Origin: Palsa-744 sp036498265
GTDB taxonomy: Bacteria > Actinomycetota > Thermoleophilia > Solirubrobacterales > Solirubrobacteraceae
DNA: 64,000 nucleotides
Reading direction: 5' to 3'
Assembly (NCBI GenBank): GCA_036498265.1
Contig: DASYFT010000005.1
Location: forward strand, 124,001-188,000
Of this stretch, positions 32,903 through 41,939 are shown in pieces (within the stretch, counting starts at the first letter, position 1; each line of letters opens with the position of its first letter). The notes below the pieces were generated by a model that saw nothing but the letters and a program-made list of their open reading frames with translations, made no database searches and had not been told where the DNA came from. Position numbers and translations under genes: made by a program.

Positions 32903-34291
32903 GTGAGCGGCATGGAGGTGCATCCTGCTGTCCCCGGCGCTCGCGGCGCCAATCCGTTACCCGCAGGCGGGCCGGCAGAGCCGAAGCAGCGCTTCTCGCG
33001 AAGGGACCGGCCCGAGAGGGGGACAAGGGTCCACGCTCGCAGCCCTCACCCCGTCTGGGCACGCTGGAACGGCGCGAAGTCCGACCGGTACACGATCGGC
33101 GTCGAGGAGGAGATGCTGCTGCTCGATGCCTCCGATCTGAGCCTGGCTCAGGCCAGCGAGGCCGTTCTCGGGCGGCTCTCGGGTGAGCTGCTCGGGCATA
33201 CGAGCCCCGAGACGCATGCCGCCGTCCTCGAGCTGAAGACAGACGTGCACGACGACGCGAGCGCGGCCGTCGCGCAGATAGCAGAGCTCCGGGCGGAGAT
33301 CTCATCGGAGCTGGGCACAGATGGTCTTCGCGCCGCCGGCACGGGCACGTATCCGCTGAAATCGATCCAGGAGATCCAGCTCTCCCAGAGCTCGCACTAT
33401 CGCGACGTCGGCAACTCCATGCGCTCACTCGCACGGCGCCCGCCGACCCTGGCTCTCCACATCCATGTGGGCGTGCCCGATCCCGAGGATGCAGTCGCTC
33501 TGCTCAACGGGATGCGCCAGAGGGTCCCGTTGCTGCTGGCGCTGTCTGCGAACTCTCCCTTCTCCGCGGGCCGCGACGGCGGCTTCGCGTCCGAGCGCAC
33601 CGTGATCTTCCAGACGTTTCCGCGCACGGGGATCCCGCGGGCGTTCTCTGGATACGACGAGTATGTGCGTACCGTCGATGTGATGATCGCTTCGGGCGCG
33701 ATCCCCGATCCGAGCTTCGTGTGGTGGGACGTACGCCTCCAGCCCGCGCTGGGGACCCTCGAGGTCCGCGTCATGGACGCACAGATGGAGGTAGCCGACA
33801 GCGCGGCGCTCGTCGCTCTGGTGCAATCACTCGCGAGGCTCGAACTCGAGGACGGTCCGGGGATCGACTTCGCTCCGGAGCTGCTGGCGGAGAACCGCTT
33901 CCTGGCCGCCCGCGATGGCATGGATGCACAGCTGATCGACCCCGAACGGCGACAGCTCATACCGGTGTGGGAGATGCTGGAGGCGGTCCTCGCGTGTTGT
34001 CGCCCGCATGCGGCAGCGTTGGGTTGCGCGGCCGAGCTCGAGCAGGTCGCACGGCTCGCCGTCGCGACCGGAACCGACCGCCAGCGCGCCTGCGCAGAGG
34101 AGACCGGCAGCCTGAACGACATGCTCACATGGCTCACGGAGCGCTTCTGCGCGCGCGAGGCGATCGAAACCCCTCGCCTTGGCGGCACCGTCGTTGGCGG
34201 AAGGGTAGGCCACCCAGGCTGGTCCCCGATGCCGTTCTCCCGAACCCACAACACGATGGGAGACACGCATGTGTCGCTGGCTTGCATATAG
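32903..34291 (+). CDS. YbdK-type carboxylate-amine ligase (glutamate-cysteine ligase 2 family)
   Basis: The 462-residue protein belongs to the GCS2 family, ATP-dependent enzymes that join glutamate to an amine such as cysteine. The hallmark start of the domain, YTIGVEEEMLLLD, lies near residue 64, then ELKTDVH, LALHIHVGVPDPEDA, WWDVRLQPALGTLEVRVMD and ENRFLAARDGMDA. About 55 residues precede the domain, and the exact start is uncertain (GTG 32903 or ATG 32912). Its last 23 bases overlap the start of a class II amidotransferase gene. The pair recalls EgtA-EgtC of ergothioneine synthesis, but EgtB and EgtD are not nearby and the ligase is of the YbdK branch. The product is unknown. Confidence 0.82.
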   Translation: MSGMEVHPAVPGARGANPLPAGGPAEPKQRFSRRDRPERGTRVHARSPHPVWARWNGAKSDRYTIGVEEEMLLLDASDLSLAQASEAVLGRLSGELLGHTSPETHAAVLELKTDVHDDASAAVAQIAELRAEISSELGTDGLRAAGTGTYPLKSIQEIQLSQSSHYRDVGNSMRSLARRPPTLALHIHVGVPDPEDAVALLNGMRQRVPLLLALSANSPFSAGRDGGFASERTVIFQTFPRTGIPRAFSGYDEYVRTVDVMIASGAIPDPSFVWWDVRLQPALGTLEVRVMDAQMEVADSAALVALVQSLARLELEDGPGIDFAPELLAENRFLAARDGMDAQLIDPERRQLIPVWEMLEAVLACCRPHAAALGCAAELEQVARLAVATGTDRQRACAEETGSLNDMLTWLTERFCAREAIETPRLGGTVVGGRVGHPGWSPMPFSRTHNTMGDTHVSLACI

Positions 34292-35123
34292 CGGTTCGCC
34301 CCTACTACTGGAGCAGGCGCTGATTGCCCCGGCGCATTCGCTGATCGATCAGAGCCTGCATTCGACGCTCGGTGCCGAGGCCACCAACGGCGATGGATTC
34401 GGCGTCGGATGGTATGACGACAGGCCGACCCCCGGGGTGTTCAGGAGCATCGAGCCGGCCTGGAACGACCAGAACCTCCGCGAGCTGGCAGGGCACGTGA
34501 GCTCCGGCCACTTCTTCGCCCACATCCGTGCAGCGATTGGTTCGGCCGTGCAGCAGACCAACTGCCATCCGTTTCGCCATGGCCGCTGGCTGTTCATGCA
34601 CAACGGCTTCGTCGCCGACCTGCCGAGGGTCAAGCGCGATCTGATGCTCGCGGTCGACGAGTCGCTGTATCCCGAGATTGCCGGGCAGGCCGACACCGAG
34701 ATCCTGTTCCACCTGGCGCTGACGTTCGGCCTCGAAGATGACCCGCCAGAGGCCGTCGCTCGCGCGATCGGCCTGGTCGAGGCGGTGGGGAGAGAGAAGG
34801 GGGTGACATATCCCTTCCAGGGCACGATCGCCACGACCGACGGCGAGCGCACATGGGCGTTCCGCTACTCGAGCGAGAGGAAATCACGGTCGTTGTTCTT
34901 CACCGGCCATGTTCCCACGTTGCGGGAGTTCTACCCGGAGCGTGAGGTCTTGTTCGAAGTCTCCGAGGATGCCCGCCTCGTCGTCTCCGAGCCGGTCGGA
35001 GACCTTCCTGGCGCATGGAACGAAGTACCCGAGTCGAGCTACGGCGTCGTCGGCCAAGGGGAGGACCGGCTATGTCCCTTCGCGTCGAAGCCACCTGCGA
35101 TTGCGGTGTCCATGGGTGCCTGA
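34269..35123 (+). CDS. class II glutamine amidotransferase (YafJ/EgtC-like Ntn hydrolase)
   Basis: The 284-residue protein starts MCRWLAYSG, so Cys2 becomes the catalytic N-terminal nucleophile after Met removal. Other class II features are TNGDGFGVGWYDD, HIRAAIGSAVQQTNCHPFRHGRWLFMHNGF and GQADTEILFH. YafJ-like and EgtC-like enzymes hydrolyse gamma-glutamyl amides. The overlap with the upstream YbdK-type ligase suggests that one enzyme makes and the other removes a gamma-glutamyl group in the same small-molecule pathway. A GGGAGAC ribosome site lies within the ligase gene. It is followed, after a 60-base gap, by the convergent tRNA gene. Confidence 0.85.
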   Translation: MCRWLAYSGSPLLLEQALIAPAHSLIDQSLHSTLGAEATNGDGFGVGWYDDRPTPGVFRSIEPAWNDQNLRELAGHVSSGHFFAHIRAAIGSAVQQTNCHPFRHGRWLFMHNGFVADLPRVKRDLMLAVDESLYPEIAGQADTEILFHLALTFGLEDDPPEAVARAIGLVEAVGREKGVTYPFQGTIATTDGERTWAFRYSSERKSRSLFFTGHVPTLREFYPEREVLFEVSEDARLVVSEPVGDLPGAWNEVPESSYGVVGQGEDRLCPFASKPPAIAVSMGA

Positions 35124-35183
35124 GCGGGGGCGGTGCCACGCAAGTGCCGTGGGGCTCCCCGCCGCTTGCGCGGAGAACGGCGA

Positions 35184-35255
35184 TGGGCGCGGCGGGTTTC
35201 GAACCTGCGACCTCTCGCGTGTGAAGCGAGCGCTCTCCCACTGAGCTACGCGCCC
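35184..35255 (-). tRNA. tRNA-Val (anticodon CAC)
   Basis: On the minus strand the 72-base sequence folds as a cloverleaf: acceptor GGGCGCG/CGCGCCC, D arm GCTC/GAGC, anticodon stem CTCGC/GCGAG with loop TTCACAC (anticodon CAC, reading GUG), five-base variable loop and T loop TTCGAAA. The T stem has one A-C mismatch (GCAGG/CCCGC). The discriminator base is A and CCA is not encoded. Confidence 0.93.
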
Positions 35256-35268
35256 TCGAACGTCGATT

Positions 35269-35751
35269 CTACGGGGTGATCTCGCGTCGGTCGGCGTCGG
35301 GTGATCCGGCCGGAGCGGACAATGTTGCACTTTCATTGCCTGCTACGCCGTGTTCGGCGGCAGCACGGGCTTCGTCGATGTCGGTGTGGGTCGTCAATCG
35401 CACGAGGAGGCCCTCGGCCGACCAGCAGATGGCCCATCCCTCCTGCTGATGGACCTGACCATCGACGCCGACCGGACGACCCTCTTGGCTGACCACCGCA
35501 AGCACAACGCCGTCGTCGAGCACGACGAACTCTTCGACTTCCATGCGAAGCTCGGCGAATGAGCCGAACCAGTCGTCCAAGAAGCCACGAATCGCCGCTC
35601 GACCTTCGTAAAGGCCTCCCGCCGCCCGCCCGTCAAGGACCGCGTCGGGAGCGAAGAAGCTCATCACCGCCTCGATGTCACGCTGATTCACAGCCTCGAA
35701 GGCAAGCCGCGTGAGCGCCACCGGGTCGGGGGTCGTGGACTCCTTGGACAT
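35269..35751 (-). CDS. SnoaL-like (NTF2 fold) protein
   Basis: The 160-residue protein has the SnoaL_2 pattern: an N-terminal helix LTRLAFEAVNQRDIEAVMSFFAPDAVLDGR, GRAAIRGFLDDWFGSFAELRMEVEEFVVLDDGVVLAVV and a C-terminal sheet. The fold includes cyclases, isomerases and many proteins of unknown function. No catalytic assignment is possible. The tail beyond residue 135 is low-complexity. It stands alone on the minus strand, 13 bases upstream of the tRNA on the same strand, and diverges from the large cyclase-AAA gene. Confidence 0.78.
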   Translation of the reverse strand: MSKESTTPDPVALTRLAFEAVNQRDIEAVMSFFAPDAVLDGRAAGGLYEGRAAIRGFLDDWFGSFAELRMEVEEFVVLDDGVVLAVVSQEGRPVGVDGQVHQQEGWAICWSAEGLLVRLTTHTDIDEARAAAEHGVAGNESATLSAPAGSPDADRREITP

Positions 35752-35890
35752 GGCGTGACCAGTATCCCGCTCAGCGAGAGAAGACCATGGACGTGGTCGT
35801 CATACCTGGGGCTGGCGCTTTCCGCCGCAGCCTGCAGTTCCATCCGCTTGGAGCTTGACTCCGGCGAGAGCGCGCGACTCGTGCGGGGCT

Positions 35891-35896
35891 TACAAT
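35891..35896 (+). promoter_or_regulatory. -10 box upstream of the cyclase-AAA gene
   Basis: TACAAT is the best -10 match in the 208-base divergent gap, giving a start near 35903 and a leader of about 57 bases that ends with the purine-rich ribosome site AGGGGGGAGAGG (35941-35952). A TTGACT at 35855-35860 is 30 bases away, too far to be its -35 element. Confidence 0.4.
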
Positions 35897-35959
35897 CCCT
35901 CTCGTCCGCTTCGTTGGACCGCGTTCAGGCGGTCCCGTAAAGGGGGGAGAGGTCACCGG

Positions 35960-38900
35960 ATGGCCTCGCTGGAGACGGTGACGGTCATGATCACCGACCT
36001 CGTGGGTTCCACGGGGCTCGAGTCGCGCATCGGCCCCGCCGCCGCCGACGAGCTGCGTGGCGAGCACTTCGGCCTCATCCGAGCCGCGCTCGAGCAGAGC
36101 GGCGGGCGCGAGGTGAAGAGCACCGGCGATGGTCTCATGGTCGTGTTCGACAGCGCCGCACAGGCTGTGTCCTGTGCGGTCGCGGTGCAGCAGCGTTTCG
36201 AGCGGCGCAACCGCAGGGCCCCCGAGCAGCTGATCGTCAAGGTGGGCTTGAGCACCGGTGATGCGAGCGTCCAGGGGGGTGACTACTTCGGCATGCCGGT
36301 GATCGAGGCAGCGCGCCTGTGTGAACAGTGTCGAGGAAGCGAGATCCTCGCCAAGGAGCTGCTCGCCCACCTGGCTGCCGGACGCGGCCACGAGTTCACC
36401 TCGCGCGGTGCGCTCGAGCTGAAGGGTCTGCCGGAGCCGCTGGCCGCGGTCGAGGTCGCATGGCAGGCGCGCGAGGAGAGCCGGCCGTTGCCGCCACGTC
36501 TTCAGGAGATGCCTCCGGGCGGCTTCGTGGGGCGCGCGCACGAGGCAGAGCGCCTTGCGGAGCTGCTGTCGAAGTCGAGCGACGGGCAGCGGCGCCTGGT
36601 GTTGATCTCGGGCGAGCCCGGGATCGGCAAGACGCGCCTGGCTACCCACGCGGCGCTCGAGGCGCGCTCCTCTGCTGGAGCGCTCGTGCTCTACGGGCGC
36701 TGCGATGAGGAGCTCGCGATCCCGTACGGCGCCTGGGTGGAGGCGCTCCAACACCTCGTCGATCACGCCCCCAGGTCCGTGCTGAGCGCGCACGCCGAGC
36801 GCCACGGCGGCGACCTCTCGCGGCTCGTCCCCCAGCTCCGGGAGCGCCTGCCCGACCTCCCTGCGCCACGCGAGACCGACGCCGACACCGAGCGCTACCT
36901 CCTGTGGGGCGCGGTCGTGAGCCTCCTGTGCGAGGCCAGCGCACAGGAGCCGTTGGTCGTGGTGCTCGACGATCTCCACTGGGCCGACAAGCCAACGCTG
37001 CTTCTGCTCAAGCACTTCCTCAAGCAGGGCCAGGGAGCGCGTGTTCTGATCCTCGGGACCTACCGCGACTCCGACCTGACCCGTGCTCACCCGCTGGCGG
37101 AGGTCTTGGCGGACCTGCACCGCGTCGAAGGGGTCGATCGCGTGACGCTCGACGGGCTGTCACAGGAGGACATCGTCGAGATCATGGAGCGCGCGGGGGG
37201 GCATGAGCTCGATCAGGCGAGCCTGGCCCTCTCTGTGGAGCTCCACCGCGAGACCGACGGCAACCCGTTCTACGCCGCCGAGCTCCTGCGCCACCTCCTG
37301 GAGTCAGGGACCATCTATCGCGAGGAGAACGGCCGCTTCACCGTGCGCGGCAACCTGTCGGAGCTCGGTATGCCACAGAGCGTCCGCGAGGTGCTCGGTC
37401 GCCGTGTGGATCGCCTGGGCGAGCGGGCGCGGGAGGTCCTGTCGACAGCGGCTGTGATCGGCCGGGAGTTCGACATCGACCTGCTTGCCGCGGTCAGCGA
37501 GCGCTCCGAAGACGAGCTCCTCCAGGACCTCGAGGAGGCCGTCTCTGCCTCGGTGCTCAGTGAGTCGGCCAACGTCCCCGGGCGCTTCTACTTCGCGCAC
37601 GCGCTCGTCAACCACACGCTGTACGAGGACCTCGGCCCGACGCGCAGGGCGCGCACCCACCGCCGGATCGCCGAGGCGCTCGAGGCGGCGCTCGGCGAAG
37701 ACCCCGGCGCGCGCGTCGGCGAGCTCGCGCACCACTGGGCCAAGGCCACCAAGGCGGTCGACATCCCCAAGGCGGTCACCTACGCGCGAATGGCCGGAGC
37801 GCGAGCCCTCTCCGAGCTCGCACCCGACGAGGCGCTGCGTTGGTTCTCGCAGGCGCTCGAGCTGCTCGGCCGAGGCGCGGATGAAGCGGAGCGCTGCGAG
37901 CTGCTGATCGGCCTGGGAGAGGCTCAGCGCCAGAGCGGCGATGCCGCGTTCCGCGAGACGCTGCTCGAGGCGTCCAGCGTCGCTTCAGAGTTGGGCGATG
38001 CCCAGCGGGCGGCTCGCGCCGCGCTGGCCAACAACCGCGGCGAGCCGAGCGCGTACGGACAGGTCGATGAGGAGCGCGTCGCGGCGATCGAGCGCGCCCT
38101 CGAGCTCGAGGGCGCCTCGGGAGACCCCGCGCGGCGCGCGCTGCTGCTCTCGCTTCAATCCATGGAGCTCGTCTACGAGCTCGACCACGAGCCCCGGCGA
38201 GCGCTCGCCGAGCAGGCGCTCGCGCTGGCGCGCGAGGCGGGCGATCCACGCACGCTCGCACGGGTGCTGGTCAACCACTGGTATGCCTTCTGGGCTCCCG
38301 ACACACTCGCACAACGCCGTGAGCTCCTGACCGAGATGCTCCAGAGCGCCGCGAGCGCCGGCGACCCGGCGCTCGATTTCTTCGGGGCGAACCGAGAGCT
38401 GAACATCAGGATCGAGGGCGGCGAGATGGACCTGGCCGTCGCGGCAGCCGATCGAGAGGTGGCCTCATCCGAGGCGCACGGCGAGCCGACCGCGCGCTGG
38501 ATCGCGAGATCCAACGCAGCCGTCCTCGCGATCCTGCACGGCGAGCTCGAGCAGGCCGAGCGCCTGTCGGAGGAGGCCGTCCAGATCGCCGCTGACGCGG
38601 GCCAACCGGACGGCTACATGATCCACGGCGCGCAGATCATGGAGATCCGCTTCTATCAGGGGCGCAGCGAGGAGGTGATCGAGCTGCTCGAGCAGGGTGT
38701 CGCCGCCAACCCTCGCATCGCGGCCTGGCGCGCGGCGCTGGCCCGGATGCTCTGCTGGCACGGACGGACCGAGGAGGCGGCCGCGATCGTCACCGAGGCG
38801 GCGCGGGACAGCTTCGAGGACATCCCGCTGGACAACGTCCGCACCGCAGCGCTCGCCCTATATGCAGACGCCGCCGCGATGGCGGGCGTGACTGATGCGG

Positions 38901-39256
38901 CCCAAGTCCTGTACGAGCTGATCGAGCCCTGGGGCGAGCAGATCGTGTGGAACGGCGCCGTGACCTACGGGCACGCAAGCACCTACATGGGCCTGCTCGC
39001 CGGGACGCTCAACTGGGATGAGCGAGCCGACAAGCACCTGGCGCGCTCGTGCGACTTCCATGAGGCCAACCGGATGCCGCTGTGGGCCGCGCGCGCACAT
39101 CTCGGATGGGCCGAGGCGTTGTCCCGCCGCGGTGAGACCGAGCGGGCGCGCAGCGAGGCCGCGCGTGCACTGGAGCTCTCGAGGCGGCATGGCTATCGGC
39201 TGTTCGAGCCGCGCGCAGCTGCGATCGCGGAGGCCGGATCTCCGGCGCAGGCCTGA
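35960..39256 (+). CDS. class III cyclase - AAA/STAND ATPase - TPR regulator
   Basis: This 1098-residue cytosolic protein has an N-terminal class III cyclase domain (about 1-165: VTVMITDLVGSTGLE, GREVKSTGDGLMVVF, VGLSTGDASVQGGDYFG). A STAND-type ATPase follows (Walker A GEPGIGKT about 220; Walker B VVVLDDLHWAD about 335; GTYRDSDL sensor). A long helical region with TPR-like repeats runs from about 590 to the end (for example EALRWFSQALELLGRG, RALAEQALALAREAGDPRTLA). This is the layout of actinobacterial LuxR-like and cyclase-ATPase sensors but lacks a C-terminal HTH. It probably couples ligand or protein binding to cyclic nucleotide synthesis. The ATG at 35960 follows a strong ribosome site; longer frames are unlikely. 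Confidence 0.88.
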   Translation: MASLETVTVMITDLVGSTGLESRIGPAAADELRGEHFGLIRAALEQSGGREVKSTGDGLMVVFDSAAQAVSCAVAVQQRFERRNRRAPEQLIVKVGLSTGDASVQGGDYFGMPVIEAARLCEQCRGSEILAKELLAHLAAGRGHEFTSRGALELKGLPEPLAAVEVAWQAREESRPLPPRLQEMPPGGFVGRAHEAERLAELLSKSSDGQRRLVLISGEPGIGKTRLATHAALEARSSAGALVLYGRCDEELAIPYGAWVEALQHLVDHAPRSVLSAHAERHGGDLSRLVPQLRERLPDLPAPRETDADTERYLLWGAVVSLLCEASAQEPLVVVLDDLHWADKPTLLLLKHFLKQGQGARVLILGTYRDSDLTRAHPLAEVLADLHRVEGVDRVTLDGLSQEDIVEIMERAGGHELDQASLALSVELHRETDGNPFYAAELLRHLLESGTIYREENGRFTVRGNLSELGMPQSVREVLGRRVDRLGERAREVLSTAAVIGREFDIDLLAAVSERSEDELLQDLEEAVSASVLSESANVPGRFYFAHALVNHTLYEDLGPTRRARTHRRIAEALEAALGEDPGARVGELAHHWAKATKAVDIPKAVTYARMAGARALSELAPDEALRWFSQALELLGRGADEAERCELLIGLGEAQRQSGDAAFRETLLEASSVASELGDAQRAARAALANNRGEPSAYGQVDEERVAAIERALELEGASGDPARRALLLSLQSMELVYELDHEPRRALAEQALALAREAGDPRTLARVLVNHWYAFWAPDTLAQRRELLTEMLQSAASAGDPALDFFGANRELNIRIEGGEMDLAVAAADREVASSEAHGEPTARWIARSNAAVLAILHGELEQAERLSEEAVQIAADAGQPDGYMIHGAQIMEIRFYQGRSEEVIELLEQGVAANPRIAAWRAALARMLCWHGRTEEAAAIVTEAARDSFEDIPLDNVRTAALALYADAAAMAGVTDAAQVLYELIEPWGEQIVWNGAVTYGHASTYMGLLAGTLNWDERADKHLARSCDFHEANRMPLWAARAHLGWAEALSRRGETERARSEAARALELSRRHGYRLFEPRAAAIAEAGSPAQA

Positions 39257-39353
39257 GCCGGCTCGGCCGGGGCGGCGCTCGGGCGGCAGCGATGACTTTC
39301 GGAGTGGTCAGCCGTCCAACCAGATGAGATCCCAAACCCCTAAGGAGAACCGC

Positions 39354-39740
39354 ATGGCTACCACCAAGACATCCGTCAACAAGATAAACACCGTCGTCAT
39401 CCCGATCGCCGATCAGGATGGTGCGATCGAGTTCTACGTCGAGAAGCTGGGGCTCGAGAAGCGCACCGACATCCCGTTCGGAAACGGCTACCGCTGGGTC
39501 GAAGTCGGACCCGCCGATGCCGAGACGACTATCGCCATCGCCCCGCCGCCGGAGGGCAAACCGACCGGCAACCGCGAAACCGGCATCGGTCTGCAGACAG
39601 ATGACATCGACGCCTACCACGCCGAGCTCAAAGACAAGGGCGTCGACGTGGACCCCGAGGTCAGCCGAATGGGCGGTCCCGTTCCGCCCCTGTTCTGGCT
39701 GCGGGACCCCGAGGGCAACAGCCTCATGATCGTCGGTTGA
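39354..39740 (+). CDS. VOC family protein (glyoxalase/bleomycin-resistance fold)
   Basis: The 128-residue protein has the paired beta-alpha-beta-beta-beta modules of the VOC superfamily: NTVVIPIADQDGAIEFYVEKLGLEKRTD, then GIGLQTDDIDAYHAELKDKGV and PLFWLRDPEGNSLMIVG. The final Asp-Pro-Glu-Gly-Asn loop is typical of the family and places a metal-ligand Glu nearby. Substrate is unknown. AAGGAG lies seven bases before the ATG; the longer in-frame stretch upstream overlaps the cyclase-AAA gene and is not coding. Confidence 0.83.
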   Translation: MATTKTSVNKINTVVIPIADQDGAIEFYVEKLGLEKRTDIPFGNGYRWVEVGPADAETTIAIAPPPEGKPTGNRETGIGLQTDDIDAYHAELKDKGVDVDPEVSRMGGPVPPLFWLRDPEGNSLMIVG

Positions 39741-39904
39741 CGCCCGAGTCGAGTGGCCTCGGGCTCGCCTCTGCTCGAGCCCGAGCGCCGCGCGGCCCGC
39801 CGGTCCGCCGGGGTTGACCCTCTGGAGCAGCGACTGCGCCGGAGCGAGCTGGACGCGCGGTACGCTGAATGTGCGATGAACGATCGCATGGAAGTGTCAG
39901 GGTG

Positions 39905-40375
39905 ATGGTCGTCTTCGGTCTGGTTTTGATCGGGGTCTGCCTGGCGCTGTTGGTGGCCGAGGCTCACGTCTCGAGCGGCGGAGCGCTCGGCGCGATCGCG
40001 ATCGCCGCCGGGGTTGCCGGGATCGTGCTGCTCCTGCTCGCCGCGGGAGCCGGCGCGGCGGTCGTGCTGCTCGTGGCGCTGCTCGCCGCGGGGGCCGCGA
40101 GCGCGACGCTGGTGCTGGCCAGGAACCACCTGGTCCGCTCTCTGCGCGTCCGCCCGCGCACCGGCAGGGAGGCGCTCGTGGGGCACGTCGGCGTCGTCCG
40201 CTCGGGCGGATCCTCCGGCGCCCAGGTTTTCCTCGATGGGGCGCTGTGGCGCGCCGAGCCGAGCCCGGTCCATGATGGAGCCGGCCTGCACGAGGGCGAG
40301 CGGGTCATCGTCGAACACGTCAACGGCCTCACGCTGCGCGTACGCAAGGCCGAGGAATGGGAGCTGAATCCATGA
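39905..40375 (+). CDS. NfeD-like membrane protein
   Basis: The protein of about 156 residues has three to four short hydrophobic segments in the first 80 residues and a C-terminal OB-fold-like domain (GREALVGHVGVVRSGG through VIVEHVNGLTLRVRKAEE), the NfeD short form. NfeD proteins act with stomatin/slipin partners in membrane quality control. The ATG at 39905 and a GTG three bases before it are both possible. Its stop codon overlaps the slipin start by four bases (ATGA), a conserved arrangement. Confidence 0.85.
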   Translation: MVVFGLVLIGVCLALLVAEAHVSSGGALGAIAIAAGVAGIVLLLLAAGAGAAVVLLVALLAAGAASATLVLARNHLVRSLRVRPRTGREALVGHVGVVRSGGSSGAQVFLDGALWRAEPSPVHDGAGLHEGERVIVEHVNGLTLRVRKAEEWELNP

Positions 40376-41229
40376 TCGTCACAGTCGTCGTAGTCGTCGT
40401 TGTCGTGCTCCTGCTGCTCGCCGTCACCCTCGCCGCCGCGTCGGTGCGCGTGCTGCGCGAGTACGAGCGCGGCGTGGTGTTCCGTCTCGGAAGGCTGCTC
40501 GACCAGAAGGGGCCCGGGGTCGTGCTGCTGGTGCCGCTCGTCGACCGGATGGTGCGGGTGAGCCTGCGCACGGTGACCCAGCAGATCCCGCCGCAGGACG
40601 TGATCACCCGCGACAACGTGCCGGCGCGCGTTACCGCCGTCACCTACTTCCACGTCGTCGATCCGAACAAATCCGTCGTCGAGGTCCAGGACGTGCTGGC
40701 GGCGACGTCGCAGATCGCTCAGACCACGCTGCGGTCGGTGCTCGGCAAGGCGGAGCTCGACACGCTGCTGGCGGAGCGCGAGCGCCTCAACGAGGACCTT
40801 CAGAAGATCATCGACGACCAGACAGAGCCGTGGGGCATCAAGGTGACCGCGGTGGAGATCAAGGACGTCGAAATACCCGAGGACATGCAGCACGCGATCG
40901 CCCGCCAGGCAGAGGCGGAGCGTGAGCGCCGCGCCAAGATCATCAACGCCCAGGGCGAGGCCCAGGCCGCCACGAAGCTGGCTGAGGCGGCGGACGTGAT
41001 CAGCCGCAACCCCGTGACGATCCAGCTGCGCTACCTCCAGACGCTCCTGGAGATCGGCGGCGAACAGAACTCGACCGTCATCTTCCCGCTGCCCATCGAC
41101 CTGATCGGACCGTTGATGGAGAGCATCAACGGGCATCGCACCGAGGACGGAGGATCCGCCGCGGGCACGCCATCGCTGCGCATGGCTCCGGCCGACCGCG
41201 CCCCGGAGGGTCAGGCGAAGGAGAGCTGA
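40372..41229 (+). CDS. slipin / stomatin-like SPFH protein
   Basis: The 285-residue protein has an N-terminal membrane hairpin (IVTVVVVVVVVLLLL) and the SPFH domain with YERGVVFRLGRLL, GPGVVLLVPLVDRMVRVSLRT and the conserved DVITRDNVPARVTAVTYFHVVDP. The helical tail (QAEAERERRAKIINAQGEAQAATKLAEAADVIS) mediates oligomer rings. Slipins organise membrane microdomains and are paired with NfeD proteases or scaffolds, as here. GGGAG precedes the ATG at 40372. It ends seven bases from a convergent lipoprotein gene. Confidence 0.9.
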   Translation: MIVTVVVVVVVVLLLLAVTLAAASVRVLREYERGVVFRLGRLLDQKGPGVVLLVPLVDRMVRVSLRTVTQQIPPQDVITRDNVPARVTAVTYFHVVDPNKSVVEVQDVLAATSQIAQTTLRSVLGKAELDTLLAERERLNEDLQKIIDDQTEPWGIKVTAVEIKDVEIPEDMQHAIARQAEAERERRAKIINAQGEAQAATKLAEAADVISRNPVTIQLRYLQTLLEIGGEQNSTVIFPLPIDLIGPLMESINGHRTEDGGSAAGTPSLRMAPADRAPEGQAKES

Positions 41230-41236
41230 ACCCGGC

Positions 41237-41863
41237 TCAGCTTCCGAGGCGCACCCCGGCGTGCGGATGCAGCCTGTTCCTCGCCTCTGAGTAGGCCGCC
41301 CCGAGCGCATCCACTTCCGCCTGCGTGAGGGCCGCCCCGAACACCCTCGCACCACCCAGCTTGCGATAGCCCGACAGAAGTCCCTTGCCGATCTGGGAGA
41401 GGTTGAAGTGGCCGTCGTAGACGCTCTCGATGTAGAGGGCGACGTTCGCGCGGGCGAACCGCGCCGAGGCCGTCGAGCCGTGCTGGATCTGGCCGATCGC
41501 CGCGTCTATCTGCTGCCAGCCATGGCTGGCGAGGCCGCTGTAGGACCGGAACAGGCCGGCAAGCGCCGCCGCCGGTCCGGTCAGCGCGGCGGAGGGCGTT
41601 TCTTCGAAGACGGCCGGCACCTTCAGCCGCGCCGCCGCATCACCTGCCAGGCGGATCGGCGAGCGCGAGACCGCGGTGGTGTCGGCCGGCAGGCCGCCCG
41701 CGACAAGCGGCCAGGCCGCCTTGGTCGCCGTCACCTCCGCCGCGACAGGTGCCTCGACGTGCTTGAGCGCATGGCTCACCACCACGAGGTCCTGTCGCTG
41801 GAGCCTCAGACCGGTGGAGCTAGCAGGCTCGCCGGAACCGCAGCCGCTCGCCACGATCGCCAC
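41237..41863 (-). CDS. putative lipoprotein, start codon problem
   Basis: The 208-residue product starts MAIVASGCGSGE: a lipobox-like ASGC only eight residues in, with no room for a normal signal helix. Upstream the frame stays open for about 25 more codons and encodes a plausible basic-plus-hydrophobic signal (SRAREIVPALLAAVAIVASGC), but it has no ATG, GTG or TTG before the end of the FKBP gene. Either an unusual start (ATC or CTC) is used, or a base change removed the start. The mature part is helical and contains AALAGLFRSYSGLASHGWQQID; no family is recognised. It lies downstream of the FKBP lipoprotein gene on the same strand. Confidence 0.55.
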   Translation of the reverse strand: MAIVASGCGSGEPASSTGLRLQRQDLVVVSHALKHVEAPVAAEVTATKAAWPLVAGGLPADTTAVSRSPIRLAGDAAARLKVPAVFEETPSAALTGPAAALAGLFRSYSGLASHGWQQIDAAIGQIQHGSTASARFARANVALYIESVYDGHFNLSQIGKGLLSGYRKLGGARVFGAALTQAEVDALGAAYSEARNRLHPHAGVRLGS

Positions 41864-41939
41864 GGCTGCGAGGAGCGCCGGGACGATTTCTCTGGCGCGG
41901 CTGGGATGGACGGTCTTGCCCGGAGCCGGCGTGGGCTGC

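Noticed and set aside
32903..35123. Ergothioneine biosynthesis operon
   Set aside because: The ligase is of the YbdK branch, and EgtB and EgtD are absent from the window.
35855..35896. TTGACT and TACAAT as a promoter pair
   Set aside because: The spacing is 30 bases, far from the 16-19 needed; only the -10 box was kept.
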